Below the pieces are notes generated by a model. The model saw only the letters and a program-made list of their open reading frames with translations. It ran no database searches and had not been told where the DNA came from. A DNA stretch of 64,000 nucleotides, from contig CAYLXB010000011.1 in NCBI GenBank assembly GCA_964387495.1, positions 7,351 through 71,350 of the forward strand, read 5' to 3'. Source of the DNA: DSXF01 sp964387495 (GTDB taxonomy: Bacteria > Chloroflexota > Anaerolineae > Anaerolineales > Villigracilaceae). This document shows, piece after piece, positions 26,634-34,861 of the stretch (its first letter is position 1; each line of letters starts with the position of its first letter). The position numbers and the translations under genes were made by a program.

Positions 26634-27689
26634 TTACTTGGCGTGCTTACCGCTTTCTTCTTTGTATCTCTCGCGTATGGTCTTAACCTTTACCTGGAGT
26701 TCCTGGAAGAAATCGCTATCCACAATCTGCTGGACGGCTTTCTCCCGCTTGGAATCGTCGATCATGATTTCCAGTTGCTGGACACGCTCGCGCAGGGACC
26801 TTTCACGTTCGTACACCTTGCTCACCATTACCCGAAACACATCGGTCAGTGTATCAATTTCATCTTTGGTGGATTTATTGTCAGCCGGGAGTTCAAGTTT
26901 GTAGTTGCCGAGACCGATCTGTTCGGCAACGCCGGTCAATTTGATAAGTGGACGGGTGAATATGCCGGAAGCGATATAAACCAGGAAAAATATCATCAGA
27001 TAGCTGAGAACAAACGCAATGGCACCGCTGAGCAGGATTCCATTCTTGACCTCTTGAACGTAGTCAGCGGAGATATCGATCCCGATTGCTCCCACGATCT
27101 TGCCATCCCTGTCCGGGATGGGCATGTAGGTCGTAATCCAGCGTCCGTAGTCATCCTGGTAGGGTTTCCAGACATCGACCCGGTGAGACAACCCCTCGTA
27201 GATTCGGCTTGTCTTTGAGGTATACCGCTGGCAAAATTTGAAGCCGCCGCGCGGGGTACGAAAGTAACCCGTACTACCGACAGCAATGATCTCACCCGGC
27301 TCGATCCCCTTGATGTAGGTATACATACGTGTTTGGGGTTCAATGGCCTGTACCGTCCCCAGCCAGTTAACATGGTCCAAATAGCGCGGATTTTCGGGGT
27401 AGTAGCCATTTTCCTCCGCTCCCAATGGCGGGGGACACTTGGGGTTGTTCTTGCTTTCTTCCTGATATAAGGCTACGAAATTATCCACATCCATCTTATT
27501 AATGGCGCCTTCGGTGGTATCTGCCAGGTCGTCGGAAATATTGTTCAAGACGCTTTGGGATGTGTACTGGTAAAACCAGTAATAACTGGCAATAAAAACC
27601 GGCGTAAAGATCAGCACAAAACCAAACCAGATCTTAAGGCGCAGGCTGAGGTAACGTCCTTGGGGTTGTTTCTGTTCGGATGCGGCCAT
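26634..27689 (-). CDS. Membrane sensor: Cache-HAMP with coiled-coil tail, no kinase
   Basis: A 351-residue protein. TM1 is at about 18-40, followed by an extracytoplasmic single-Cache-like domain (about 45-215, with GAIGIDISADYV before TM2), TM2 at about 220-245, and HAMP at about 245-305 (RPLIKLTGVAEQIGLGNY). A 45-50 residue coiled-coil tail ends the chain. No kinase, cyclase or methyl-accepting domain follows. The tail core IVDSDFFQELQVK matches those of 33053-33808 and 36938-38788. The start follows GGAGAAAA. It lies upstream of winged-helix copy 1 and MinD-like A. The ligand is unknown. Confidence 0.88.
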   Translation of the reverse strand: MAASEQKQPQGRYLSLRLKIWFGFVLIFTPVFIASYYWFYQYTSQSVLNNISDDLADTTEGAINKMDVDNFVALYQEESKNNPKCPPPLGAEENGYYPENPRYLDHVNWLGTVQAIEPQTRMYTYIKGIEPGEIIAVGSTGYFRTPRGGFKFCQRYTSKTSRIYEGLSHRVDVWKPYQDDYGRWITTYMPIPDRDGKIVGAIGIDISADYVQEVKNGILLSGAIAFVLSYLMIFFLVYIASGIFTRPLIKLTGVAEQIGLGNYKLELPADNKSTKDEIDTLTDVFRVMVSKVYERERSLRERVQQLEIMIDDSKREKAVQQIVDSDFFQELQVKVKTIRERYKEESGKHAK

Positions 27690-27707
27690 CGTTTTCTCCT
27701 CACTGTC

Positions 27708-28421
27708 TTACTTGATGGAATTAAGTGCTGATTGCACTGCCGGGTGATCTTCAGGCAGGCCATAGTGATCCACCAGAAATGCCAATACAAAATCGGTCAG
27801 GATTTCGGGCGGATAGGATTTCATGGGAAGCACCGGATTGGGAAGAATACCCAAAAACATGGGTGAAAAATGGACAAGTTCGAGTTCCTGAGTGCGGGTG
27901 CGGTGCTCGTCCAATTCCGGGAAGATCGGTTCCGTATACTGGACAGGCAACTTGATGATGCCCTGATGGTTGTAGTGCTGCATCAAGCGCTCTGCCTCGA
28001 CCTCATTGACCATCCCCCAAACGGCAGGCCTGCCCACCGACTGTGCGTCCCGGATAATCTGCTCGAGACAGTTGTAAATGATGAATGTCGACAGGCGCCG
28101 GCCATCGACAGATACGGTGCGGTAAGCCGGATTGACTGCCAGGGCATGGGCCAGACCGCAGCGCCGGGCGGGGACATAGCGGAAAGTTCGCAGCCCGGCC
28201 GGTTTGCCGTCCACTTCAGCCAGCCAGTAGTGGACGATATGGCCGCGGCTGTTGACGGGAGGAAAGGGGGCACGGCGGCGCATGCGCTGCACATACTGGG
28301 CGTATTGGGGAAAGAGCTGTGCATACAAGGACAACATTGCCTCGACTCGTTCATCATCCCCGGAGCCGAGCAGTTCATAAATAGCGACTGAATCTTTCTG
28401 AATAACTGGTTTAAGCATCAT
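27708..28421 (-). CDS. GNAT-like protein of unknown substrate
   Basis: About 237 residues. The middle has the look of an acyl-CoA N-acyltransferase fold: HYWLAEVDGKPAG as the central strand pair, ALAVNPAYRTVSVDGRRLS in place of the acetyl-CoA loop, then a helix. The canonical Q/RxxGxG/A loop is not clear, so activity is uncertain. Two adjacent ATGs (28421 and 28418) follow GGAGG; both overlap the end of the transporter gene, so the two are coupled. It sits between the transporter and the Cache-HAMP sensor of the island. Confidence 0.65.
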   Translation of the reverse strand: MMLKPVIQKDSVAIYELLGSGDDERVEAMLSLYAQLFPQYAQYVQRMRRRAPFPPVNSRGHIVHYWLAEVDGKPAGLRTFRYVPARRCGLAHALAVNPAYRTVSVDGRRLSTFIIYNCLEQIIRDAQSVGRPAVWGMVNEVEAERLMQHYNHQGIIKLPVQYTEPIFPELDEHRTRTQELELVHFSPMFLGILPNPVLPMKSYPPEILTDFVLAFLVDHYGLPEDHPAVQSALNSIK

Positions 28422-29763
28422 CCCCTCCTCCATCATCAAAGTCTAATTTGTCCAAAACGCTGGCACCGCGCGTACGGCGTTTGAGCTGCCAGTTGAGCAT
28501 GCTGGATTCATATGTTTTGCGGACACGCAGGGCGCTGATAACGGCCAGAGCAGAAACAGCCACAGCCAAGCCAATGTAGATGAGGGTATATTGTTCACGC
28601 GGTAATGCCAGATGGAGGCCAAGTGTGATAATTCCAAATGTGATCAGGCTGCCAATAATGGTGCCCAGTGAGGGCAGGTAACTGTCAATGAACATGCTGA
28701 CCCGGCCACGCCGTTCATTGGGAACCATGGCCTGCAAGGCTTTACGTCCTGAGAGGTCCAGGGTGTCATATGTGACGCGGGCGACACCCTGCGAGGCGGA
28801 ACTGCTCCAGTACCCGGGGACGAAAAAGTTGACCAACGTGCCTGCCAGCATCACCAACGGCTGGACCAGGAAGGTATTCTTCAGGCTCAGTTTTTCCATG
28901 ATCCTGGCGGCAAGACTCTGGACCAGGATCGAACCCACGGCAATCAACAGGTTGTACTGGGCGTAGAAGGCCTGAAAACCACCCCCCAGGTTCAATTTAG
29001 CGTCGGAGAGCGTGTCATACAGCAGGATTGTCATGATGCTACCTGCAGCCAACATGCCGAGGGAAAGATATGCAAAGGCGGGCACATTGCGAATGAAATC
29101 CCACCCCTCAACAAAGGTCTCCTTCATCGAGATGGCTGCGGAGGCTTCGTTCCGAACGCGGACAGTACGGAACCCAAGGCGGGAGATCAGAAAAGCCGAG
29201 AAGAAAATTACAGCGTTCAGCAGGAGCAGCTTGATGGGACCAAATTGAAGCCGGGCATCCACTGCTGCAATTCCCAGGCCGACAATGGTGCCAATAAAAG
29301 CAAAATTAGCAATCACCGGCATCAGACGCCGTCCCTGGGCAGGAGGAAAAATATCGTTGACCAGAATCCAGAAAACTACAGGAAAAAAGCGCCACTGCTG
29401 ATCATTCAACAAGTAGATCAGTGTATAGCTGACCACGCCCGGAATAAATTTAACCACAAAGGAGATGGGCAGGATGGCATACAGCAATGCGAAAACAATC
29501 AAGACACCACCCAGTAATTTAATACGGTTGAAACGGTCAATGATCAACGACTGAATGCCAGTGGCCAGAATAAGCAAGACCATATCCACTGCCCAGACAA
29601 TCAGGATGTACTGATCCTTTACCTGGCTGAGAAAACCGCTGACCGAGATGACTTTGGTGATGCCCATGGCAGCGTAGTTTGCAAAGAGTATCCCCCCCAA
29701 AGCAAATACCAAACCAGCTTCCCCGGGCTGTAAATGGAATACTCGGTTGAAGATTTTTTTCAT
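28411..29763 (-). CDS. MFS-type transporter resembling ATP/ADP translocases
   Basis: About 450 residues with twelve predicted helices. WILVNDIFPPAQGRRLMP, FYAQYNLL, and the late TYDTLDLSGRKALQAMVP followed by ERRGR resemble the NTT/Tlc (ATP:ADP antiporter) branch of the MFS, but I cannot confirm nucleotide transport. The C-terminus is cytosolic and acidic (DKLDFDDGGGDDA). The start is ATG at 29763; a TTG at 29778 is possible, and neither has a good ribosome binding site. It is first after the minD-B terminator and is coupled to the GNAT-like gene. Confidence 0.7.
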   Translation of the reverse strand: MKKIFNRVFHLQPGEAGLVFALGGILFANYAAMGITKVISVSGFLSQVKDQYILIVWAVDMVLLILATGIQSLIIDRFNRIKLLGGVLIVFALLYAILPISFVVKFIPGVVSYTLIYLLNDQQWRFFPVVFWILVNDIFPPAQGRRLMPVIANFAFIGTIVGLGIAAVDARLQFGPIKLLLLNAVIFFSAFLISRLGFRTVRVRNEASAAISMKETFVEGWDFIRNVPAFAYLSLGMLAAGSIMTILLYDTLSDAKLNLGGGFQAFYAQYNLLIAVGSILVQSLAARIMEKLSLKNTFLVQPLVMLAGTLVNFFVPGYWSSSASQGVARVTYDTLDLSGRKALQAMVPNERRGRVSMFIDSYLPSLGTIIGSLITFGIITLGLHLALPREQYTLIYIGLAVAVSALAVISALRVRKTYESSMLNWQLKRRTRGASVLDKLDFDDGGGDDA

Positions 29764-29807
29764 TTGTAAGAATGTCAATATTCCAGCAAGATCATGGCTG
29801 GCCGGCT

Positions 29808-29839
29808 AATAATAAAATGGACTGAGCAGATCAGTCCAT
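29808..29839 (-). terminator. Terminator of minD-B
   Basis: On the minus strand ATGGACTGA pairs perfectly with TCAGTCCAT around a 5-nt loop, followed by TTTATTATT. The stop codon of minD-B lies within the stem, so the transporter operon downstream needs its own promoter. Confidence 0.75.
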
Positions 29840-30586
29840 AAGTTCTTTGACAATTGCCTCAAGGCCCTTGGTAACGGGGTGATCAGGGTACTGGAGTGAG
29901 AAAATCCCTGAACTGGCCAATGCCATCATTTCATCCGAGTGAGGCAGGACGGCGGCCACCTTGCATTTGTAGGTTTTCTCGACACGGGCGCGCACGTCTT
30001 CAATATCAAAAGCAGCCGGGAGTTTGTTGATGACCAGCATCATGTTCGGCACATCCAGCTTGCGAGCGACATCCACGGTCACAGCGGTACCCTGGTAGTC
30101 CTGCTGGTCGGGGCGCATGATAATCACCAACGAATGGGAGATGGCAATTGACAGCAGGGTTTCCTCGTTCAAGCCGGGGTGCGTGTCAATCAGCAGGTAG
30201 TCCAGACCAAGTTCGCCAATGATGTCACGGAAACCATCATTCAGCAGACCGACATCATAGCCTTCACGCAGGACGCGGGCGATCTCGCCAGCTTTAATGC
30301 TGGATGGGATCAGAAAAACCTGCCCCTTGATGGCAGCGCCCAGACGGCCAGTCACATCATGGGCTGCATCTTTAATGCCGCATTTTCCCCACAAGTAATC
30401 GTTCAAGGAGTGAATCATATCCGACTCGTCCAGGTTGAAAAGGACATGGATACCAGGAGATTGAATGTCTGTATCCACAACGCCCACCCGGAAGCCCTCT
30501 CTTGCGAGCAGTGCTGCGAGGTTCGCGGTCGTGTTCGACTTTCCCGTGCCGCCGCGGAAGGAATGAACGGAAACAGTCTTTGGCAT
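29831..30586 (-). CDS. MinD/ParA-like ATPase B
   Basis: About 251 residues. The loop is SFRGGTGKSN (signature Lys replaced by Arg), with DTDIQSPGIHVLF as Walker A', LDYLLIDTHPGLNEET as Walker B, then RPDQQDYQGTAVTVDVARKL and a conserved C-terminal FSLQYPDHPVT. It is very close to copies C and D. The start at 30586 (MPKTVSVHSF) follows GGAGAAAAG; the longer frame to 30655 lacks family sequence. Its own terminator makes it monocistronic. It is divergent from the ECF sigma operon across a 217-nt AT-rich region. Confidence 0.9.
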   Translation of the reverse strand: MPKTVSVHSFRGGTGKSNTTANLAALLAREGFRVGVVDTDIQSPGIHVLFNLDESDMIHSLNDYLWGKCGIKDAAHDVTGRLGAAIKGQVFLIPSSIKAGEIARVLREGYDVGLLNDGFRDIIGELGLDYLLIDTHPGLNEETLLSIAISHSLVIIMRPDQQDYQGTAVTVDVARKLDVPNMMLVINKLPAAFDIEDVRARVEKTYKCKVAAVLPHSDEMMALASSGIFSLQYPDHPVTKGLEAIVKELMD

Positions 30587-30803
30587 GTGTCTTTTCTCCG
30601 TAAAAGAAGATTGATAATATCTATTAATTATAGTCGTTTTCCTGAAATGGTACACAACAATTCTGCAAATATTTGTCCTTACATATGCTTGGGAACATAA
30701 AATGATGATAATTTGTGATATATTATTTCAAATTTTTCCTTCCCAAGCAGACGACCCTTTTTTACCGCTCCGTCCTACAAAGTGATATAGAAACGCTTCA
30801 TCC
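30587..30803. promoter_or_regulatory. AT-rich divergent promoter region of the island
   Basis: 217 nt separating minD-B (minus) from the ECF sigma gene (plus). It is much more AT-rich than its surroundings, with several TATTAT/TATAAT-like runs on both strands. I could not fix a single best promoter. The sigma gene has no clear ribosome binding site. Confidence 0.45.
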
Positions 30804-31358
30804 ATGACATCCACCGACATCAGCAATGACGAAGCTTTAATTGAAAAGGCCAAAGCAGGCGATCTAAACGCCTTTGACTGCATTTACCACCGTTACCTGC
30901 CGCTGGTATATAAACGTGTCCGGTTTGTCATTCCGGAACAGGATATCGAGGATGTCACCCAGGAAATCTTTGTTGCAGTGATCAAGTCGCTGCCAAATTT
31001 CCGAGGCGAAGCACTCTTCAGCACCTGGCTGAGGGCTTTAACGAACCGAAAAGTGGCTGAGTTCTATCGGACCCGGTCGCGCAAACGGGAAAACATGCAG
31101 GTTTCACTTGAAGATCTGGGGCCTACGCACCAGCCAGCGACGAACACACGCCGCACATTGGAGGATCGGATCGCTTTGCGCAATGCCCTCAGACAGATAT
31201 CGGAGCGCCATCGTGAAATCATCCTGCTCCGGTTTGCGGAAGGTATGCAATTCGACCAGATTGCAGAAGTTATGCAATTGAACACTGAAGCCGCGAAATC
31301 ATTGTTCCGCCGCGCGATGTCTGCACTAAAGGAAAAACTGGATTGTCGAGATGACTGA
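30804..31358 (+). CDS. ECF RNA polymerase sigma factor 1
   Basis: A 184-residue ECF sigma factor. Region 2 includes YHRYLPLVYKRVRFV, DIEDVTQEIFVAVI and TWLRALTNRKVAEFYR. Region 4 includes LRQISERHREIILLRF and FDQIAEVMQLNTEAAKSLFRRA. It overlaps the next gene by 8 bp, the usual arrangement with a cognate anti-sigma factor, and the third gene is a PrsW-type protease. The operon continues into the cyclic-nucleotide-binding protein and MinD-like C. I infer that the sigma factor responds to an envelope signal and drives part of the island. Confidence 0.92.
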   Translation: MTSTDISNDEALIEKAKAGDLNAFDCIYHRYLPLVYKRVRFVIPEQDIEDVTQEIFVAVIKSLPNFRGEALFSTWLRALTNRKVAEFYRTRSRKRENMQVSLEDLGPTHQPATNTRRTLEDRIALRNALRQISERHREIILLRFAEGMQFDQIAEVMQLNTEAAKSLFRRAMSALKEKLDCRDD

Positions 31359-31866
31359 GAATTCCAAACCATTCCAGAGCCGTGACGAACTTTTGGCCGC
31401 TTTTACTGACCATGCCCTGGCCGGTGGGGAGCCGCAAATAGGACCTGTAATCCCAGAGGATGATTCGGAGCTTAGAGCCCTGGCAGAAACCGTTTTGCGT
31501 GTGAAAGATGTTTTTGGAAGTGATGGGCCAGACGAGGCAGAAGCAGCGAGAATGCATGCGAGGATTATGTCGGCGTGGAAAAAGAGGCTGCCTGAACAAG
31601 AAGGGGGATATTCCTGGCTGCAAAGACTCGCACAAGTTTTCAAGCCGAAAAGCCAGTGGCGTTCCCAGAGGAGTCTGCAGAGGTCCGGGCTGGCGTTGGC
31701 TTTTGCGCTAGCTGCAGTCTTTCTGCTTGTCATGATGCCATTTGTCTCCAGCGCAGTGGCCACAACACCTGGAAGTGCCGGGATGCATCCGGCCGGTATT
31801 GCCAGCCTGGCGTTCGCAGCCATCTTGATCGCGGTGGTGGTATGGTGGGCCCGCCGAAAGAAATAG
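31351..31866 (+). CDS. Putative membrane anti-sigma factor
   Basis: A 171-residue protein with an acidic soluble N-terminal half of about 110 residues and two hydrophobic helices (about 113-132 and 145-165). It lacks the HxxxCxxC zinc motif of ZAS-type anti-sigma factors, in contrast to the pair at 43889-44990. The assignment rests on its overlap with the ECF sigma gene and on its topology. If correct, the PrsW protein encoded next would be its site-1 protease. Confidence 0.65.
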   Translation: MTENSKPFQSRDELLAAFTDHALAGGEPQIGPVIPEDDSELRALAETVLRVKDVFGSDGPDEAEAARMHARIMSAWKKRLPEQEGGYSWLQRLAQVFKPKSQWRSQRSLQRSGLALAFALAAVFLLVMMPFVSSAVATTPGSAGMHPAGIASLAFAAILIAVVVWWARRKK

Positions 31867-31905
31867 GCAGACTTTAATCAGGGGAGTGCTCATCCCCAAC
31901 AGGAT

Positions 31906-33060
31906 GTGACCCGGATGGTCTCAGCGATTGCTCTGTTGATAGCAACCATTATCCCGCTGCTGTGTGCATACGGGATGTATGTTTTAGACCTCTACCAGAC
32001 CCGTTCACGCTGGTACCTTCTTTATTGCTTTGTTTGGGGTGTAGCTGCCTACAAACTTTCCGCATGGGGGAACGTGGCCATGATCGACGCGGGCATCGTC
32101 TCGTATGAAAATATGCCGCGCTTCAGTGCGCCAATCCTGGAAGAGATCCTGAAAGGGATCATCCTGGTCTACCTGGTCCGCAAGGTGGATTTTACTTATT
32201 TTGTGGATGGGGCAATCTATGGCTTTGCCGCCGGAATCGGTTTTGCGATTGTCGAAAATTTCGAGTATATCTTTGCCAACCCGGGGGCAGTCCTGATGGT
32301 TGCCATTGCACGCGTGTTTTCCACCAATCTGGTGCATGCCACGGGGAGTGGTATCATCGGTATCTCCCTGGGGGCAGCACGCGTCAGCCATTCAAAACAC
32401 AGCAAGTTGTTCCTGCTGGGTGGTTTGACCCTGGCGATGGGACTGCATATGGGTTTCAACAACCTCGTCACACGGGTCGGCAGCGGCCTGCAGGTGGTAT
32501 TGGCCGTGATCGTTGGGCTGAGCGGGACAGCGTTTATCTACATGGCCATCCGGCGCGGCCTGCAGGACGAGAAGGCTTGGATCGAAGAAAAGCTGGGGAT
32601 GCAGGACCGGGTCACCACCCACGAGGCGGCTGTCGTCAACCGCCTGGAAGATGTGCAACAAATCCTGGCCCCGCTTGCGCAGCGATTTGGCTCCCAAAAG
32701 GCGGAAGCCATCGAACAATTTCTGCTGATGCAGGCAAAGCTGGGGATCCTGCGGAAAACGCTGGAAGTTTTTGAGAACAAGCAGGATGAGAAAATGCTGC
32801 TGGCTGTGCAGGCACAAATGGCCGAAATGCGCCTGAAAATGGACGAGTCGCGCCGTTCGGTGGGTGCATACTGTATGCTGTATTTGCGCAGCATCTTTCC
32901 GGAAGATGCCAGCCCGGTATGGGGGCGGCTCGAGAAAATCATTCAGGAGCGTGCCAGCACTGGCAATGTCAGCCAGAGCGGGGTAAACTTGTGGTCAGCG
33001 CTGAATAAGCGTATCAAGGAGACCCCTCCAACGACTGACGAGGCACAGGACGATGTATAA
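31906..33060 (+). CDS. PrsW-family intramembrane protease with cytosolic extension
   Basis: About 384 residues. PrsW motifs are present: ILEEILKG (EExxK-type) near residue 78, the GFAIVEN pair near 121, and helix histidines in LVHATGSG and LHMGFNN. In Bacillus, PrsW cleaves the anti-sigma factor RsiW. A cytosolic C-terminal region of about 170 residues, partly coiled coil, is unusual and ends with VNLWSALNKRIKE, reminiscent of the end of the two small winged-helix proteins. The start is GTG at 31906 or ATG at 31915. The stop overlaps the next gene by 8 bp. Confidence 0.85.
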   Translation: MTRMVSAIALLIATIIPLLCAYGMYVLDLYQTRSRWYLLYCFVWGVAAYKLSAWGNVAMIDAGIVSYENMPRFSAPILEEILKGIILVYLVRKVDFTYFVDGAIYGFAAGIGFAIVENFEYIFANPGAVLMVAIARVFSTNLVHATGSGIIGISLGAARVSHSKHSKLFLLGGLTLAMGLHMGFNNLVTRVGSGLQVVLAVIVGLSGTAFIYMAIRRGLQDEKAWIEEKLGMQDRVTTHEAAVVNRLEDVQQILAPLAQRFGSQKAEAIEQFLLMQAKLGILRKTLEVFENKQDEKMLLAVQAQMAEMRLKMDESRRSVGAYCMLYLRSIFPEDASPVWGRLEKIIQERASTGNVSQSGVNLWSALNKRIKETPPTTDEAQDDV

Positions 33061-33808
33061 CGACATCACTGCCAAGCTTGAAAAGACCTTCTTGTTCCGC
33101 GGCCTACCGACCGGATTATTAACCGAGCTGGCGGGAAAATTCAAAAAGCGGGACCTGGAGAAGGGACAGGTATTATTCAACAAGGGGGAAAAAGGCGATT
33201 CGCTGTTTATGGTTTCCAGCGGCTGGTTCAAGATTGTCTCCGAAGATGCCCATGGGAACGAACTGATTCTGAACCAGTGCGGACCCGGCGATTCGATCGG
33301 AGAAATGTCCCTGCTGGATGCAGAACCGAGGTCGGCGGGAGCAGTCGCGCTGGAAAAGGCGGAAGTCCTGGAGCTGAGCCGGGATTCTTTCATGGCCATC
33401 CTAGACCGCAGACCGGACCTGGGGCTGCTTGTCATCCGAAAGATATCATCCAGACTGCGTTTTGCGACCACTTATATCGAGAAAGCCATCGAGTGGAGTA
33501 AAAGGATTGGCGAGGGCGATTATTCTTTTGCTCTTGACCAGATCAAGACCGAACAGCCGCTTGCACAGGGGACTACGGATGAAGACAAGGCCGGCCAATT
33601 GCTCTCGGCTTTCTTCAGCATGGTCAAAGGCGTGAAAGAGCGTGAAGACCGGTTGAAGCAGGAACTGCAAAAACTTACCCTTGAGATCGATGAAGCCCGG
33701 CGTAAGAAGGAAGTTGAGGAAATCACGCAGACGGATTTCTATGCCGACCTTAAGGCCAGGGCCAAAGAGTTACGCCAGAAACGCGCCAACAGCGAATCTG
33801 AATCGTAG
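33053..33808 (+). CDS. Cyclic-nucleotide-binding protein with HAMP-like linker and shared tail
   Basis: 251 residues. The CNB domain (1-130) has an intact phosphate-binding cassette, GEMSLLDAEPRSAGAVA, so it should bind cAMP or cGMP. There is no DNA-binding HTH. Residues about 140-200 (IGEGDY, then DEDKAGQLLSAFFSMV) align with the HAMP of the Cache sensor at 26634-27689 but lack membrane helices. The last 50 residues form the same coiled-coil tail (ITQTDFYADLKARAKEL). It replaces the membrane input of the sensors with a second-messenger input. It is coupled to PrsW upstream, and MinD-like C follows after 29 nt. Confidence 0.9.
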   Translation: MYNDITAKLEKTFLFRGLPTGLLTELAGKFKKRDLEKGQVLFNKGEKGDSLFMVSSGWFKIVSEDAHGNELILNQCGPGDSIGEMSLLDAEPRSAGAVALEKAEVLELSRDSFMAILDRRPDLGLLVIRKISSRLRFATTYIEKAIEWSKRIGEGDYSFALDQIKTEQPLAQGTTDEDKAGQLLSAFFSMVKGVKEREDRLKQELQKLTLEIDEARRKKEVEEITQTDFYADLKARAKELRQKRANSESES

Positions 33809-33837
33809 CAGGAGCTATCTTCCTTCAGGAGGAACGT

Positions 33838-34614
33838 ATGGGAAAAATTGTATCCGTCCACTCATTTCGAGGTGGCACCGGAAAGTCAAACCTGACGGCC
33901 AACTTGGCATCCCAGGTGGCTCTGGCCGGGAAACGGGTCGGTGTGGTTGATACCGACATCCAATCGCCCGGTATTCATGTCTTGTTCGGCCTGGATGAAC
34001 TCAAGATGGGCAAGACGCTGAATGATTATCTCAATAATCGCTGTAATATCCGTGAGGTGGCATTCCCGGTCGGTGAAAAAGGCCTGGATGCTGCCGGCCG
34101 TGCCCAACTGGCCGGCAAGGAATTATGGCTGGTGCCCTCGAGCATTCGCGGCAGAGAGATCAGCCAGGTTTTACGTAATGGTTACGATGTCAACCGCCTG
34201 AACGAAGGCCTGCAGACCCTGCTGAGTGAGCTCAAATTGGATTACCTTTTTATTGATACACATCCGGGCCTAAACGAAGAAACGCTGCTGTCCATCGCCA
34301 TCTCTGACATTCTGATCCTGATCATGCGCCCTGACCAGCAAGATCTGCAAGGTACAGCAGTGACAGTGGATGTGGCCCGCGGCCTGGATGTGCCCAATTT
34401 GCTACTGGTGGTCAACAAGGCTTTGATACGTTACGACTTTGAGGATATCAAACAACGGATGTCCAGCCTCTTCCATGCACCGGTAGCGGGTGTTCTGCCG
34501 CTGACCGAAGATATGGCCGACTTGGGCAGCTCGGATATCTTTTCGCTGAAATTCCCCAACCACGCCTGGTCAACAGGAGTACGGGAAATCGCACAAACCG
34601 TCTTGAAGGGTTAG
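33838..34614 (+). CDS. MinD/ParA-like ATPase C
   Basis: 258 residues. The loop is SFRGGTGKSN with Arg for the signature Lys, with DTDIQSPGIHVLF and LDYLFIDTHPGLNEET. A short insertion near residues 80-95 distinguishes it from copies B and D. RPDQQDLQGTAVTVDVARGL and FSLKFPNH are conserved. CAGGAGGAACGT precedes the ATG. It is in the ECF operon directly after the cyclic-nucleotide-binding protein and before a zinc-ribbon-like protein and winged-helix copy 2, mirroring the order sensor, winged helix, MinD-like in the minus-strand arm. Confidence 0.9.
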   Translation: MGKIVSVHSFRGGTGKSNLTANLASQVALAGKRVGVVDTDIQSPGIHVLFGLDELKMGKTLNDYLNNRCNIREVAFPVGEKGLDAAGRAQLAGKELWLVPSSIRGREISQVLRNGYDVNRLNEGLQTLLSELKLDYLFIDTHPGLNEETLLSIAISDILILIMRPDQQDLQGTAVTVDVARGLDVPNLLLVVNKALIRYDFEDIKQRMSSLFHAPVAGVLPLTEDMADLGSSDIFSLKFPNHAWSTGVREIAQTVLKG

Positions 34615-34629
34615 AGAAAGGTAGTCATT

Positions 34630-34842
34630 ATGAAATGCTGGTATTGTGATGAACCTGCACAGGCAGTCTGTAAATTCTGCGGCCGGATGGTTTGTAAAGA
34701 CCATGCCAGCACCATGTCCACATTCATTGCCATGTTCCTGGGAGGCAACGAAACCCCCAAGGGGCTGGCTGTAGCCAATGTAATCTGGTGTGGAATTTGC
34801 GAACCGCAGCCTGAGCCAATCGGGATGCCTGAACTATTCTGA
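34630..34842 (+). CDS. Small B-box/AN1-like zinc protein
   Basis: A 70-residue protein with Cys3, Cys6, Cys14, Cys17, Cys22, His25, Cys54 and Cys57, enough for two zinc ions in a cross-brace like B-box or AN1 fingers. Between the clusters is a short hydrophobic stretch (FIAMFLGG). It lies 15 nt after MinD-like C and 19 nt before winged-helix copy 2, so it is co-translated. It is probably a protein-protein adaptor. Confidence 0.7.
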   Translation: MKCWYCDEPAQAVCKFCGRMVCKDHASTMSTFIAMFLGGNETPKGLAVANVIWCGICEPQPEPIGMPELF

Positions 34843-34861
34843 GCCCGGAAGTGAGGTTGCC

